Shown: piece by piece, positions 31,306 through 45,520 of the stretch
Layout of the letters: each line of letters begins with the position of its first letter
How positions within the stretch are numbered: position 1 is the stretch's first letter
Source of the DNA: Burhinus oedicnemus
Lineage: Eukaryota > Chordata > Aves > Charadriiformes > Burhinidae
Assembly (NCBI GenBank): GCA_008921705.1
Contig: VFFE01007255.1
Coordinates: 3,117,586-3,181,585 of the forward strand
Direction of reading: 5' to 3'
DNA: 64,000 nt
Program-made: the position numbers and the translations under genes
Notes under the pieces: model-generated
Seen by the model: only the letters and a program-made list of their open reading frames with translations
Database searches by the model: none
What the model was told of the DNA's origin: nothing

Positions 31306-32386
31306 CTACAGAACTTCAGGTGAGCAAACATACGCACCTTTATGGCACAGTTCAGGATGTTTTCAGTTGAAGAGACTTTAATACTTAAAAGATCCTAAGT
31401 ACTTTCATATGGATAAAAATATTCCAAGTCATCTTTTGTGCAGTTACTACTTTGGGCTTCCGTTTATTTATTTACAAGAATTGTTCTAGTATGCATTACA
31501 GTTCAGCCATTTAGCAAGGATAATGTGACCACAGGCCATGAGCAGTTCCAGTGTGGTCCTGTGGTAAAAGCTTGCACACGGAGAGTTGACGCAGATGAGC
31601 TGACGTCTGCGGAACGGCCTTTAAGCAAGAAAACTGTGGACGTCTCTCACAACTGCTGTACTGACTGTGAGAAAGCATTCTGTGCAGAAACTGATGCTTC
31701 TCCAGAATGTAAAATACAGGCAGGAGACACCAGCAGGCAGCTCTGGGGTACTGAGCAGGGAAGATGGAGATTAAAAACAGATACATAAAAAAGTGAATTG
31801 CACTGAGATGAGGTAGACAGAGGGCACAGGCTGAAGCCTGGATCTACAACTCAGTCACGCAAGAGTTTTGGCACATAGCTTGAATGACCAGGAAGTTTGG
31901 CTGTTATATATCTCAGCTGCCATCACTAGAGTAATTTCCAATACAATAGAACACAAACGTGACACATATTGATGTGATTTCTAATAAGCCAAATCTTATG
32001 CAATAGTGTGCATTCCTTTATCAAAGATAGCACGGATCAAACGTTTGATAAGATTGTGTACTACAAACTCAGAGAGCAGTTAAAGGGATATGGTCATCTG
32101 TTCTTTTTCCAAGAATTTAAAAAAAAAAACAAAAGGGGTAAATTGTAGCTTCACATGAAGGATGTTACGACGATTGTGCTTTTCGCAGTGGGTATTAAAA
32201 ATTATCAGAAATTCTAATGCCCAAATGTAAATTATTCTAATGAGTTTTATCTTGCTCTGAAGATATGCTAATAGATTTGGAGGAGCCAAATCACATAGGG
32301 CTTGGGGTACTCATTAATGCTTGGCCTGAAGCCGAATGCCAGTGAGGGAGCATTGCTGAGGCATGCAGTAAGCTTTGTGACCAGGG

Positions 32387-32404
32387 AAAAAAAAAAAAAA
32401 AAAA
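32387..32404. repeat. poly-A run (18 A)
   Basis: This is a homopolymer in the GRB2 intron. No SINE or processed pseudogene body was recognised beside it. Confidence 0.8.
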
Positions 32405-35400
32405 GCTGGATAAAAGGCATAGTAAGGTGAACTGCCTACACATACGCATGTAGAACCTGGTCAGGGCACTTCTGCTGTAATAATGAATCATCCGCAGCTC
32501 CCCCCCACCCCTTCAGTGGCTTTGTTTGCTCCAAAGACTTTTTCCGGCTTCACACCCAGACTGACGTATCTTCATAGCTGGTTGCCCTTTCTAGGATCAT
32601 TTTAACTAGCTGTCACAGCTCCATTCACACCCTGGCAGACAGCCAAACTATCCGTGCCCTATATTATACACCAGAGGGCTTATACACAGAGTCACCCTGT
32701 AAGCATCCTTGTTTTCCCCTTTCTGGGTCTTCCAGTGCGCACACTTCCAGAGGCAACAGAACTTACTGTTTGCTTTACACCACTCCATGTTCACGTATCA
32801 CTTCAAGAGGACTCACCTCCACAACACAGGTATCTACAAAATCATTTCTTTCTGATGGTGTCTCAAATAGACACCGCTGGAGCTGCTCCCAGTGTTTAGC
32901 CAAGCAAAAATGGCTTGTACTGGTACCTTAAATTCAGGACAACTTTGCAGTCACATGCACAAGGCTGGAATTCTGGTGGCTGCTATGAAGTTATGAAGCT
33001 ATTATTATGACAACTGCAGAACAGTCATGTAAAATTTCACCTTCCAAAAAACTTAGGCCACTAACATCCATTAGTGAAATACAACTAAAGTCAGGAACAC
33101 ATGTAAGAACTCTCTGCACTGGTGTACCCAGCTTAGACGTGCACAGCTGACATTGCTCTCTTTTCTTTTAAATTGTAAACCCACTGGAGTTAAATAACTG
33201 ACCTTATGTAATTAAACCATTTTGCTGCAAAACATTTTAAGAAAAGCATCCAGTAAATCCATCTATCCCATACCTCCAACTGGCCTCCAAGTGATTTCCA
33301 GATAATAATTAAGATTAAAATTTGTCATCTGGATACTTAAAAACCAGCGCTATGCCCCTTAGAAAAATATAGATTCTTAACTGAACTATGGTAAGATTTT
33401 CCCAGACTTAGCAAAGGTATAAAATTTAGTTTAAGTACTGCATATATCACTGGATTTTGCTTTGAAAATTTCCCCAAATACAAATAAATACAGATAAATT
33501 AGGCAACAAAGTGAAACTTAAAAATTCATTGCTCCAAACTGAGACAGCCTTCAGAGTCTGTAAAAAAATCGAAGTGGCACAAACACTTACTTATCTCAAC
33601 AACTGTTAAAACCTGCTGCTCTTTGCATAGGTCAAAACATAAAGCATTCCTTTGCAGCCAGTCCCCATGTCTGCTATAGATCTAATCAAGTCTCTGCCAG
33701 AGTGACTGTTCCTTTCACACTGGGGCATCTGTGCTTCAGAGGAGGAAGAAGGAAGAATATGTATTTTTAGCCATTGCATTTGAACACATACTGCCATGTG
33801 ATGTCCTCAGTCTGCAATCAGCCCTGTTTTACGGTAATAGTGGCTAAACTTCTGCCCATCAGTTTCCCAGTTTGATAACAGTTCTCTTATCAACAAAAGC
33901 CCATCTGTTCCTATGGAAATGGAGAAGAGGCAGTGCTAAAGAGCCGCACAGCAAGGCAGTCACCAAGTTTTAGCCGGAACAGCTCACATACAACAAGCAT
34001 TCCCGGCCATTTTCAATCCCATACCCAGCAAATATTTCTAAGCACAGCTTTTCCACCCTTGTGAATTGTTGCACACCAGTTTTGATACTCTCAAAACCAA
34101 ACAACATTCAGGAACATGCAAGCACCAAACCGGAATATAACTAGCAGTTCTGGCATCTCAACTCTCAAGCTGACTCCCATATGCAAACATGAAACTAAAC
34201 ATAAGGCCTCAAACATACTTATGTGCTTGCAAATTTAGCCAAATTCATCGGAATGCTTGGGTTTTGGAGAGACAGAACCCAAAAAACTTGTTCAGAGAGG
34301 GCTGTGAGTTTTGGCTGAGCCCCCTCTTTTCCCTGACCTGAAAGGTTTCGGGATTCTTGCTGTGCTAACCGAAACAGAAGGTAACACAACTGCTCGAGTA
34401 CAACCTGTTAGCTGCCAATGTGGTTTTCCTCCTTGACAAAGTTGCACCCACACTGCCATAAAGCAGACAACGCAGTGTATTAAAAACGCTCCCAAAGTCT
34501 CAGGAATCCAAGGAAAGCGCTCACGACACTCAAACTAGGGCAGGAATTAAAATTATAAAAATGAACAAATGATTCAAAGGCAGAAGTTCTGCAACTGAAT
34601 TTTTAAGCCCGGAAATGACTTGTCCTGGGGTGGAATGGTGTTTGGGAGGACGGTTCTCACCCTCCACAGAGGTGTGTTAACTCAGCTTTTCATTTCAGAG
34701 AAAAATGTCTCTATTTCTGCTCTAAGAAAAGAGATACGAACTAGCTACAAAACCAGCAAGCACCCACTGCTTCAAGGGAAGCTACACCTGGGTTCAACAG
34801 AGCAAGTTCCATAGCCCTTTTCTTCCCCACAAACTCATCCTCATGTTGCATGAACTCCCCTAAGAAATGAATCCTCCTTGCTCTGGCTGCCTAACACCAT
34901 GAACAAGGCGGCTGTACGGTAAAAATGGCATCTTAAGGAACCCTAGGGTAATCCGCACGTCAAAATGGCACTGTAATTCAGGTCAAGTCAAATGAGAATT
35001 TTTCTTTCTTGGTTTACTCGTCATGACACACAGTACAGTTAATTTTAACTTCAGACATTCAATGCAAAAAGACACAAGACAATTAAGGTGACTAGCTCCA
35101 GAACACATAACTGTTGAAATATTTTTGGTTTTTTCTTAAATTTATCATAATCACACATAGGAAATGCAAAATATCCACATTTTTCAGATCAAAACCTAAA
35201 GCACCATGTTTTGACATGCTGTGAGATTGTGAATACTTGCTCTCTAGATGGATATAAAAAGCTGGGGAAACGCTTAACAACCACTGAGCAAATGTTAGTA
35301 GAAACAGCCAGAGAAAGATTGTTTCTTAAACTGCACTCAACTACCAAGTATTATAATGTAATACCTAAATAATGCATGTAGATTGTAATACAATGCAATA

Positions 35401-38400
35401 ACGTTTTACGGATACAGGTTTTCATTCTCACCCTCACCCCAATTCTCATTATCACTATAGAAACACTTCTAACATTTTTTTAAAGGCTCAGAAAGAGCAC
35501 AAACAAAATTTCAGAAAGTCTTCCCACCACAACAAATATGAGGTACAAGGGCCCTTCTTCCCCACTCCTCAAGCACTGCTTTTGTCAGAAGCCTTATCTG
35601 AAGCGACGACGGCTACTTCTACAAGGCGAACACGCTGACTTTTCACATGGACAGCGTTTATCACAGCAGGCCAAGCAGCTGAAAGCAGGAATCAAGGACA
35701 GCAAATTTTGAAGCTGTTCAAATCAAAAGGCTAGTGTCTGGGTTACATAGTGCTGTGTTCAGACATATTTTCTTCTTAAAGGAACTAAGTTATTTCTATT
35801 CATCTTGAAGGAAGCTGGAAACTAATCCAAAGTAAAATATAAGACAAAGTTGAGAGACAACAAATCAAAAATGACAATGTAAGTCACAGGACACAGCCAC
35901 TCTAATATCTAAGCTTCTCTTTCCACACTGTAAATAATATTGTCCTCCAAGTCTATTGCACAGATCTACTGGTCACTGGAGGTCTGTTCCATATAAAGGC
36001 TTATAGGTAAATCCAGTATTCCCCAAACCTTCAGAAAGGGTTGACGGGGAGAAGTAGCTGGGTAAGATTACAGGAAACAATGTTACTTTGAACTACATAA
36101 GATAAAGGCAAGTTGCAATTACAATTCCATGCAGTATTTCACCACGCAAAACTCCAGATAGAGAGAGAGGTACAGTGGTCAAGAAATCCATAGTAGCACT
36201 GGCTGGCAAGTCCAGTGAAATATGTTGTAATAAAGCAAAGTCCAAAGAGAGGAATGTAGCTAGGAATTAGCATTCAAGCTTTCACTTCAAAACCACTTTT
36301 TTTTTTTTTAATGTAACAAGAATACCTGAAGCAACTTTGTTAGCTGAGGTACAATCAAGTCTAGCCACAAGGACAGAACTCAGCACAGACTACCTTACCC
36401 TGCCTCTCAGGCCTTGCAAGTCTTGTACTACTACCTCCCCTCTGGCAAAAGCCTTCAATTATGAAGACTTATTTATTTAAGATAATAGCAGAAAGAGAGA
36501 GAATTAAAAAAAGAACAATATAGACAACAATCATCTTTCCCTATGGCTCACCTTTTTTGGTTTACGTGGCACAAAGAGATAGGAGGAAAAAACCCCAGTA
36601 TTTTAAAGTGTATTGTAGTGACCTCCTAAGTGCCTGATGGAGATCCTGGAAGGAGTCAACAAAGCTCAAGGAACTTTGCTACAGGTCTCATCTTCAATGA
36701 AGTTTCCCTCTGTGTAGGAAGTTTCCACTAGCACAAACACGTAGAGGTAAAATGATAACAAATTCACCAGTTCTGCCTACGTTACTTGTGAAGGATAGCG
36801 AGATGTCAGCCACAGCAATTACAGAATTCTCGTCAAATTAGTCCTCCCACTATTACCACTTGTATAAAGGTTAAGCTATAGATACCACAAATTGCGTATT
36901 TTCAAGAAGGTTGATGCAAAATCTCCATTATAGAAAGAATGGTAGCCTGCAATAAAAAAAAGTGTTGGTGATTTTACAACTCAAACAAAAACAGCTTTAC
37001 AGAGCTAGAACTAGCTACAGCTAGTGTTCTAATTAGGCTTCCCTCATCTAAAAGACCCGCAAGAGTTTCAGTAACAGCAGGGACTCTCAGAAGTGAGATA
37101 CATTTTACGTTCAGCAACTTTTATGGTGCTTAAGTGAACACTAATTCTGACGAACTTCATAATGTAAGGATGACTGTTCAACATCTGGATGTTGCAGCGA
37201 ATGCACTGTCTCATTTCAGTGCTTGATCAAAATGGAGTGCGAAAAAGGAAAAAGATTGTTATCACAGCCTAAACTCCACAGCTCGGCTTGCACATGTAGA
37301 GAGCAGAATGCTATGGGATTCACAAGAACAGTTTCTTAAAAAGAGGAAGGGGAGTGTTGTTTTTCCCCTAACAGACCAAGGGTTAGTTTACAGTGACTAA
37401 AGACCAGGACCAGCCGCCTTTTACAACTAGCTGTAGTGCTCAGGATGTTATCACGGAAACAGAAGACAAAACATCCTTCCTTAATCTCAAACCCAATCCA
37501 CATCTAATTTGGAAGCACTGAAGAGCACAGCATTTTGTCAGTTTTCTGTTGTGCAGTGTGGATTAGTTTACTCAGGTACTAGTGGGGATCGTCATTTGCT
37601 TGCAAATGAGTGTCTTTCCTCATTGAGTTTTTATTTAAAAAGTAAACACATTAGCACTGTTTAATTCAGGTTTAAGCAAGGTCCCAAAAGAAGAATCACC
37701 AGTGAAGCACACAAACTGAAGAACAGGTCAAGCTCTGAGGCCTAGAGAGCTCTATGCCATCCTTCCCTCTTTTTTACTGCGGAAAGAAAACAGCCTTGAA
37801 TTCCGAGTAAAACACTGCTGTATTTGGGAAAGGTTCAGAATTCAAAACCACACCCCAAAATAACCCAAATGCATATATGCACATGTGTACATAAAGAACT
37901 GAGTATACATTGCCTTAAGCATCTAAATAAACCCTTAATTTTGAGAAGCAAAAGTCTGAAAGAACTTCTTTTACCTAGCGGTCAGAGTAAATTTTCCTCG
38001 TTTCTATTCCTGTATCTGCTGTTAACACAAACGCTATAAATTCCAGGCCCTCTTGGAAGAGTGGCTGTTTGTAGCTATCCCTGCAAGTTTAGCAGCATGG
38101 ACACTAAGCATAAAATACATCTGTTATCAAATGCTGTAGTCTATTTATCCAAGTACAACCAACTGCAACTTCTCAGGCCTTTAACGAAATCGTAAGGCTT
38201 TTGCAAGAGCTCTTGGCACAAGCTCTGAGGGATGAAGGTCGAAAGTCTCTCTACCAGAAAATAATAATAAAAAATAATCTAATAAGCATTCCAATTAAAG
38301 TGATTCAGAGTTGCTTTCGATCTCAACAGAGAAACACTGCAGAAATATCAGCAGTGGTCTTGGGGCAGTTTGCTAGCGTATCAAAATCATACATTTCTCA

Positions 38401-38929
38401 CGCAACTTCTCTCATCATGCCAGCTCTGTTGTAAACCATTACTTGATGGTGTGTATCAAGCAGAAAAACTGAAAAAGGTAATGAAGAACAAGCAATCATA
38501 ACATGTGCTTGTCATTCTAACTGTGGTTGCCATTTCAGAGTTTTACAATACAAATGAAGCTGGTCACATACAGCAAAAGTGAAAAATACCCTGGGGAAAT
38601 ACACATGCATGACAGTCCGTAAATCAACTAGATTCACAGCTTGTGAAATCCGTTCTGCTTTGCATAACAATTTTACTTGAATACCCTATAGTTCCTATTT
38701 CTATTTGCATGTGTCCTATTTTGTCCTCTTACTAAAATGCACTGCCAGAGAACATATTTCTCACCATCTCTGAGGAAGCAGATACACCTGTCTCGCAGAC
38801 TGGGACAATTCCTCTGTGGTTATACAACAGAGCTAGGACCAGAAGGCAGAGTTCCTTGCTAGCTGTCCCACACATTGCCTTTGAACACACTACAGCCGTC
38901 AATATGACTAAAACCTTCACTAGAAGACA

Positions 38930-39990
38930 AGGAAAGTGGGGTGGATTGAAAATCGGCTGGCAGATAGAGCTCAGAGGGTTGTGATTAGTGGCACAGTCTC
39001 TAGCTGGAGGTCTGTAGCAAGTGGTGTTCCCCAGGGGTCAGTACTGAGTCCAGTCCTGTTCAATATCTTCATCAATGACCTGGATGAAGGGATAAAGCGT
39101 ACCCTCAGCAAGTTTGCTGATGACACAAAACTGGGAGGAGTGGCTGACACACCGGAAGGCTGTGCTGCTGTTCAGCGTGACCTGGACAGGCTGGAGAGTT
39201 GGGCAGAGAGAAACCTCATGAAGTTCAACAAAGGCAAGTGTAGGGTCCTGCGCCTGGGGAGGAATAACCCCATGCACCAGTACAGGTTAGGGGCTGACCG
39301 GCTGGAAAGCAGCTCTGCGAAAAGGGACCTGGGAGTCCTGGTGCACAACAGGATGACCATGAGCCAGCAATGTGCCCTAGTGGCCAAGAAGGCCAATGGC
39401 ATCCTGGGGTGCATCAAGAGGTGTATGGCAAGCAGGTTGTGGGAGGTTATCCTCCCCCTCTACTCTGCCCTGGTGAGGCCGCACCTGGAGTCCTGTGTCC
39501 AGTTCTGGGCTCCCCGGTTCAAGAAGCACAGGGAACTGCTGGAGAGGGGACAGCAGAGGGCTACGAAGATCATTAGGGGGCTGGAACATCTTTCTGATGA
39601 GGAAAGGCTGAGGGACTTGGGTCTTTTTAGTCTGGAGAAGAGAAGACTGAGGGGGGGATCTCATCAATGCTTACAAATACTCAAAGGGAGGGTGCCGGGA
39701 GGATGGCACCAGTCTTTTTCCATTGGTGCCCAGTGAGAGGACAAGAAGTAACGGACACAAACTTGAATGTAGGAAGTTCCATCTGAACATGAGGAGGAAC
39801 TTCTTTACTTGGAGGGTGGCAGAGCACTGGAAGAGGCTGCCCAGAGAGGTGGTGGAGTCTCCGACTCTGGAGACATTCAAAACTTGCCCGGACGCCATCC
39901 TGTGCAGCCTGCTCTGGGTGACCCTGCTCTGGCAGGGGGGTTGGACTAGATGATCTCCAGAGGACCCTTCCAACCCCGGTGATTCTGTGA
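38930..39990 (+). mobile_element. CR1 LINE, 5'-truncated, with part of reverse transcriptase
   Basis: The frame at 38936-39736 is a CR1 ORF2 C-terminal part: the RT motif [20 protein letters not shown], the catalytic FADDTKLGG (Asp pair at residues 62-63 of the frame), and the C-terminal block shared with the element at 1-583. The endonuclease and the first RT motifs are missing, so the copy is 5'-truncated as usual for CR1. A run of seven G at 39651-39657, one more than an open frame needs, shifts the frame; the true C-terminus continues in another frame at 39723-39953 (to LLWQGGWTR). The 3' end is GATTCTGTGA at 39981-39990. It lies opposite to GRB2. Confidence 0.97.
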
Positions 39991-42900
39991 AAGGCTTGCA
40001 CTTCAATGAAGAACAGCGTACTGCAACAGTAACAACCAGCCCTAATCATCTCATGCTTCATACCCCAAACCTCTACAAATATAAAATCCCCAAAACTCCT
40101 GTATCAAGAATGAAAGATAAGAAAAGCTAAAATTAAGACAGTTGTGCTTTCTACTCCAAACGGAGGATGTGTAGCATTATCTCTTGTATACCTCACTCCC
40201 CAAGAAACCACCAAGTCCAACACTCCACTCCTGCACTTTCATTCTCAATTATCGCTTTTCCTAGCACACAAACTCAAGCAATTTACCTATCACTTTTAAC
40301 CAGATAGGAACAGTTATTTGTGGAGTGACATTAAGCAACTGCTGCACATAAGACGTTCTCCATTACAGCCATTCTAATGCTTGTACACAATAAAGTTGCT
40401 ATGATGTACATAAGTAATAGCAGGTTAAAGTCTAAAAGGATGTGCTAAGGAAGACAAACTGCTTATGAACAGCTGCGCAACACAAACCTTCAGAGGAGGT
40501 GACTGCAGCCACTGAAGCTGAATACTGCTCGGTTCACTTGGCATCCTGCAAAAATACCACACCATGTAAGGCACCTCTACTCCAGTGCTGGAAAAGCTGG
40601 ACAGGAAGAAAGATGACTACTGGTGGAACAACACGGACTTAATCAATCTTTGATCAGAAATTTAGGGTATGTGACTAGAGGGCAGATTTATAGCTGTCTT
40701 GTGGACTTCAAACTACAGTGCTCCACAGCCAAGGCCTTACGTGCACTGAGTTGAAGAAATTCTTTTCATGTTGTATAGGTATTACAGCCCTGTCTATGAA
40801 CCTCATTATGAGTTTTGCTTGTCTTAAGAGCATGACATCACCTCAGTTTCAATCAGTTTTCCACTGTGATATCTGGGGTATTTTCAGAGGAACTGATACC
40901 TAGCTAGTTATTCCCTCCGGTGCAGCTGATTATTTCTGCCTACGTGTATGACAGTACATTGATCCTTGTTGAATATCTTCCTGTTTTTATAATACATTTC
41001 TTCAAACCATCAAGATGGTTTTAAATTGTATCTTCAGCATGCATAGGTCCAACTCAACTAATCATCACCACAAATATTATAAGCATGCCTTATTTCATCA
41101 CCCAGTTCATTAATGCAATATCATCATACCTAAGATTATATGGTGGAGAGACACCCAGAACCTTCAAGTGCAGCAGTGAACCACTGCTACCTAAGCTTGA
41201 TTGTGGTTTTCTAAGTATCTTCACAATCCCTCCTATAGAAAGTAGGTTTCAGCTAAATGAGGTCTCCCTGGCTGCTTATAAAACAGGCTGCCAATGTCAG
41301 TGGACTACTAGGCTTGATACCCCAGGATGCACTGGCAAGTTTAAGTGACTAACAATATGTCTAAAGACATCATGAAAACTGCAGTCTTGATGTACTTTGA
41401 AAACCTGAAAAAAGTTAAAGAAAAAAAATGTATGTCTTGCACTGACAACCAGCCTATTTGGTGAGAAGCAAGATGGATACCAATATTAACTGCCAGCTAC
41501 AAAGCAAGCCAGAAGAAAAAAAAAAAAGTAAAGGTTGCCCAAAACCACTACCAAAACCCAACTACATTTCAGTGGAAAATACAATTAGAAACACTAACTG
41601 CTACATTTTTACAACACATTAAGAAAAGATATAACCGGTAAAGACTCTAAGGAAAAACTTCAAAAGTGTTCAAAACACGGACTTTCACTTTTTGCTTTTA
41701 AAGGAAGTAAATTAACTTGATCTGCAGCTGCTCTGTTTTTTCCAGTGAAAAAGCTATTGCAACCACATGAGCAAAAGGTCCAACATGCTTCCAAAGATCA
41801 AGATGAGAGGCAGATTCCTGCTGACTATTAGCAACATTATGGGGGAGAAAAAAAAAGCTGTCAGTGCAATTGGCATATATTTATAAGACAGATAATCTTC
41901 AAATTTTTTTTCTTTAAATGCATGGTTTTGCTTAAACTGTTTTTATTACAGTATTTATTATGCTTTCATTTTACAGTGTGAACAAGTTAACAGAGCAATA
42001 AAGACCTTAACTTTGCTTCATCTGGTTTTAGAATTTAAATGCTTTAGAATTCTACTAGCATAGCTTCTTGCATTTAATACTGATTGCTTAACATTTTATA
42101 GCATTGTGAATTTTACAGAATATGAAACAGTATTACTCAGCTGTTTGCCAGCAAGATATCAGGAATAATATCTGACAATTAATTTTCTATAGAACAAAGT
42201 TCCCTAGGTCAATTATATCTGATATGCTATATTAAAAACAAAAAACAAAAAACCACAACAAACATTTGAAAAGCTATGCAACACTATTTATTCTGATATT
42301 ACTGAACTTTTGTACATTTCAAGTCTCTTATTGATGGTCCTCAAAAAACACAGTTAAGTTATGCCTTGAAAGGTGGAACACTTGTTCAACTGAACGCAGA
42401 GCTATACGCCAAAATCCAGATGACTTAAGCCTGCATCCAGGAATGAGGATGTTTGCAGGCATTTCTCAAAACAGCCAGCAATTAAATTGTTAACAGAGAT
42501 ACTGCATACATCTTGACCTCAGAATTAACAGTCTTACCAGTTAATTCATACTGAGCATGAATTCCTACCCAGCTACAACCTCAGAGGCTACGCTATCAGT
42601 TTGTAGTGGCTAGATGTTTGGCAGCAGCACTGTTCCAGTTGGTTTATGCAGTCACTGCTGTGTGGCTGCACCCTCCCACGTGCCCTCTGTGCAGTGGTAG
42701 CAGGCACTTGTGTAGTTCAACAGATTGGGGAACTGATCTGCAAAACAGTTTAGGGAGGTGGTGTATTTTTCACCTGTCTCAGTTGACTGGTTGGCTACAC
42801 AGATACTTGTATCAGCAAGTGCAGGGTACAACTCTGGAAATGAAGCAAGCGACTGAGAAGACGGGAAGGAAAGGAATAGGGCAGGACTGCTTGAGCAGGC

Positions 42901-45459
42901 ACTGCCATGAAGGAAACACCCTTCGTTCCAGTTTCAAAAAACACAAAAAAAGGCCTGCTCTACAATTCTTGCAACAAGCAACCCAAAGAACTTACATATG
43001 TAAGAATTAATAGTTCCACTTGCTTAAAGTTTTATTTAGGCAAAGTTAAACAGAGCAGACTATGGCAAGGGGTGGACAAGAGTTCAAGAAGGTGCACGTG
43101 GGTGGTCCTGCAAAGGGGCAGCAAAATCCCCCAGACTCAAGTGACTGCGTGTGGGAGGAGAAATGGGGAAGCAGGAGTGAGGGACTCAGCTGACGCTTAC
43201 AGAGGTATTTGTGTCTTCTGATGATAGGCTTAATTTGGGTGTTAAAACAGCTTTTTTTTCAAGCTGTATACAAATTGAAGCTGGAAACTTTAATGGATAA
43301 GATGGAAAGAAAAGTTACCTGCATGTCAGCCAGCCAGGTTAAGCTAATCCTCATACTGCTCCTGGCAAGAGACATCTGAAGTTTTTTGCAGCACAGAAAG
43401 AAAAACCACAGACTTCATGCATGAAACAGCTGTTAAGTTCAGGGACACTTACACGAAATACTGCTGGGCCAAACAAGTCTTTTTTTCTGCACCATACTTT
43501 CAACAATGACTGCTGTTGGTCCTTCTGACAAGTTTAATTCTTTACATGTTACATCACTGACATGCATAGCAAAATCATCCCTTCTATCCAACTACACATT
43601 GCAAAACTGCACACATGGGGAAGAGCAGGGCTTTATGACTAGATGTTTGAAAAAATATACATTAACACCAGTGCACAAACCTCAAACCTATTAGACAGAG
43701 GACCTCAAGCGAGTGTTAAGTGCAATATCCTTTCTGCAGCAACCGAACAATCAGTATTTACTAATGTCTTACACATCTAAGGCACATGTACTCTTCTGCC
43801 AGTCCCTAGAGCATACTCTGCAATTTGCATTTGAAAGTACAGAAGGAGGAAAAGCCCACGTTCCACTACCTTGAGACAGCTGCCCCAAATGTCATCACTA
43901 TTCAGTTCAGCCCCCAGCTGCAAAGGCTGATGACTTTGGCCGATGAAGCTGAAGTCTGCCATTTCCTGTTAGCACCAAAAAGGTTTTACAAGCCTTTGTG
44001 ATCCAAGAATAGTATTGTCAACATCTATTTGAACTACATTTTCCCCAACTTGAAAATGCATCTCTAACTCCCCACCCATGCATTCCAACCCCTATTCTAC
44101 CAAAAGTGAAGTAAATGGTGTTGAAATCTCATTTTGAGATTAAAAATGAAAATTACTTTTAAAAGGTCCACATAGGATTTTATGAGCAAATGCTGCAAAG
44201 CAACATCAGTGCTCTGGACAGGATCTGAGAATCCCTCCCCAAACAACCGTCACTCCATGCAAAGAAGCTGTACTTCCCACTGTTGTTAGGAAGGGCAACA
44301 ACAGTTGCATCTGCATTTTTGGGAAAGCATAATTTGTCTTTGGCCATAAAATTTACCAGGCATATTGATGGAGAACAAAATGATTTAAATGTTTGTGGGA
44401 CAGAAGATACGTATCTTTATTAAGCAGAGTTCACACACTGGCAGAGTGGAAAAGACTAACTAGTGATAATTAGACCAGAAAATAGAACTTAAAGTACTGC
44501 CAAGAGCCTCTCCACTTCAGTCATCAGTCTCAGCCAGTCTCCAATCTCAAGACTATGCGAATCTTTCAGATGTAAGGCTTACTGCAGTTGCCTTAAACCA
44601 ACACATACCACAAATTGGAGACTTGTGTCACGAATGCAGAGCTTCCACAACTCTGCTAGAATTTTATGTAGGAGTCTTATAGTCGTTGTTTTACTCAGAC
44701 CGACTGCAGTCTAACTCCTTTGTCAAGAATGAAGTTCAGGCGGGGAAAAAAGAAAAGTTTTGCATTTGCTACTCTAAGGGTTCACTGTGCTCATCTGAAT
44801 TATCCTCCTCTTACAACAGAGGAGATATGAGTCATGTCAAGCGTCAAAGTCACCGAATACTCAACATCTTTATTTTTCCTTCCACCCTTTACAGCTCCTA
44901 TAGAAGTTATTGCTGGGGGAGTGTCACAGCAACAGCCCTTACATCACCATCTATTCCCCCTTCCTCCTCCACTACCCCAAATGGAACAGGCATGCTATCA
45001 CTAAGCCAGCTCAGGCAATTCTTTATTCTTTGCAATTTCCTACCTCTCATTTGAAAAACAAATACTTCACTGTTATCTAAAAATATATTAAAACACTGCC
45101 AGCAGCTTAGCACTCTAAGCAAAACAACCATCACCACCCAGTGTGAATGCACAATAGAAGCAGCATTTTTGGTAAGGCAAATTTTTAAGGAGTTTTTGAC
45201 AAGAGCAAGAAAAATAATTCAAGTTACAAAAAGAAAGGGCTGCTCTATAATCGCCAAGAGAATGCTGCTCTGCCATCATGAGACTCAGCCAAATGTATAG
45301 CCCGAGGACAGGAATAAAGACTGCAGTTTTGACAGCAGCAAAAGCGTTCAGCAGCAATGCCAGCTTAGGGTACACTGATCCAACTACCATGCCAAAGCTA
45401 GTCTTCCTCAGTGGAGCCAGCACAACTACTTTAAAACCAAATCAAAGACAACCTTAGCT

Positions 45460-45520
45460 AAAAAAAAAAAACAAACACAACAAACCCAAACAAAAAAAAA
45501 AAAAAAACAACCAACAACAA
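45460..45520. repeat. A/C-rich low-complexity tract
   Basis: Runs of 12 and about 15 A are separated by ACAAAC-type units. Similar A/C-rich tracts lie at 49921-49975 and 42233-42262. They are simple sequence, not a structured repeat. Confidence 0.75.

Noticed and set aside
31438..31788. Plus-strand open frame of 116 codons with several cysteines
   Set aside because: The cysteines do not form a zinc-finger or secreted pattern I know, and there are no splice or promoter cues. It is probably chance.
42606..43010. Plus-strand open frame of 134 codons in a slightly GC-richer block
   Set aside because: No domain, no splice context and no homology I recognise. It may be an old repeat, but I could not name one.
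43777..43962. Minus-strand frame starting MADFSF considered as the GRB2 first coding exon
   Set aside because: It does not match the highly conserved GRB2 N-terminus and has no suitable donor.
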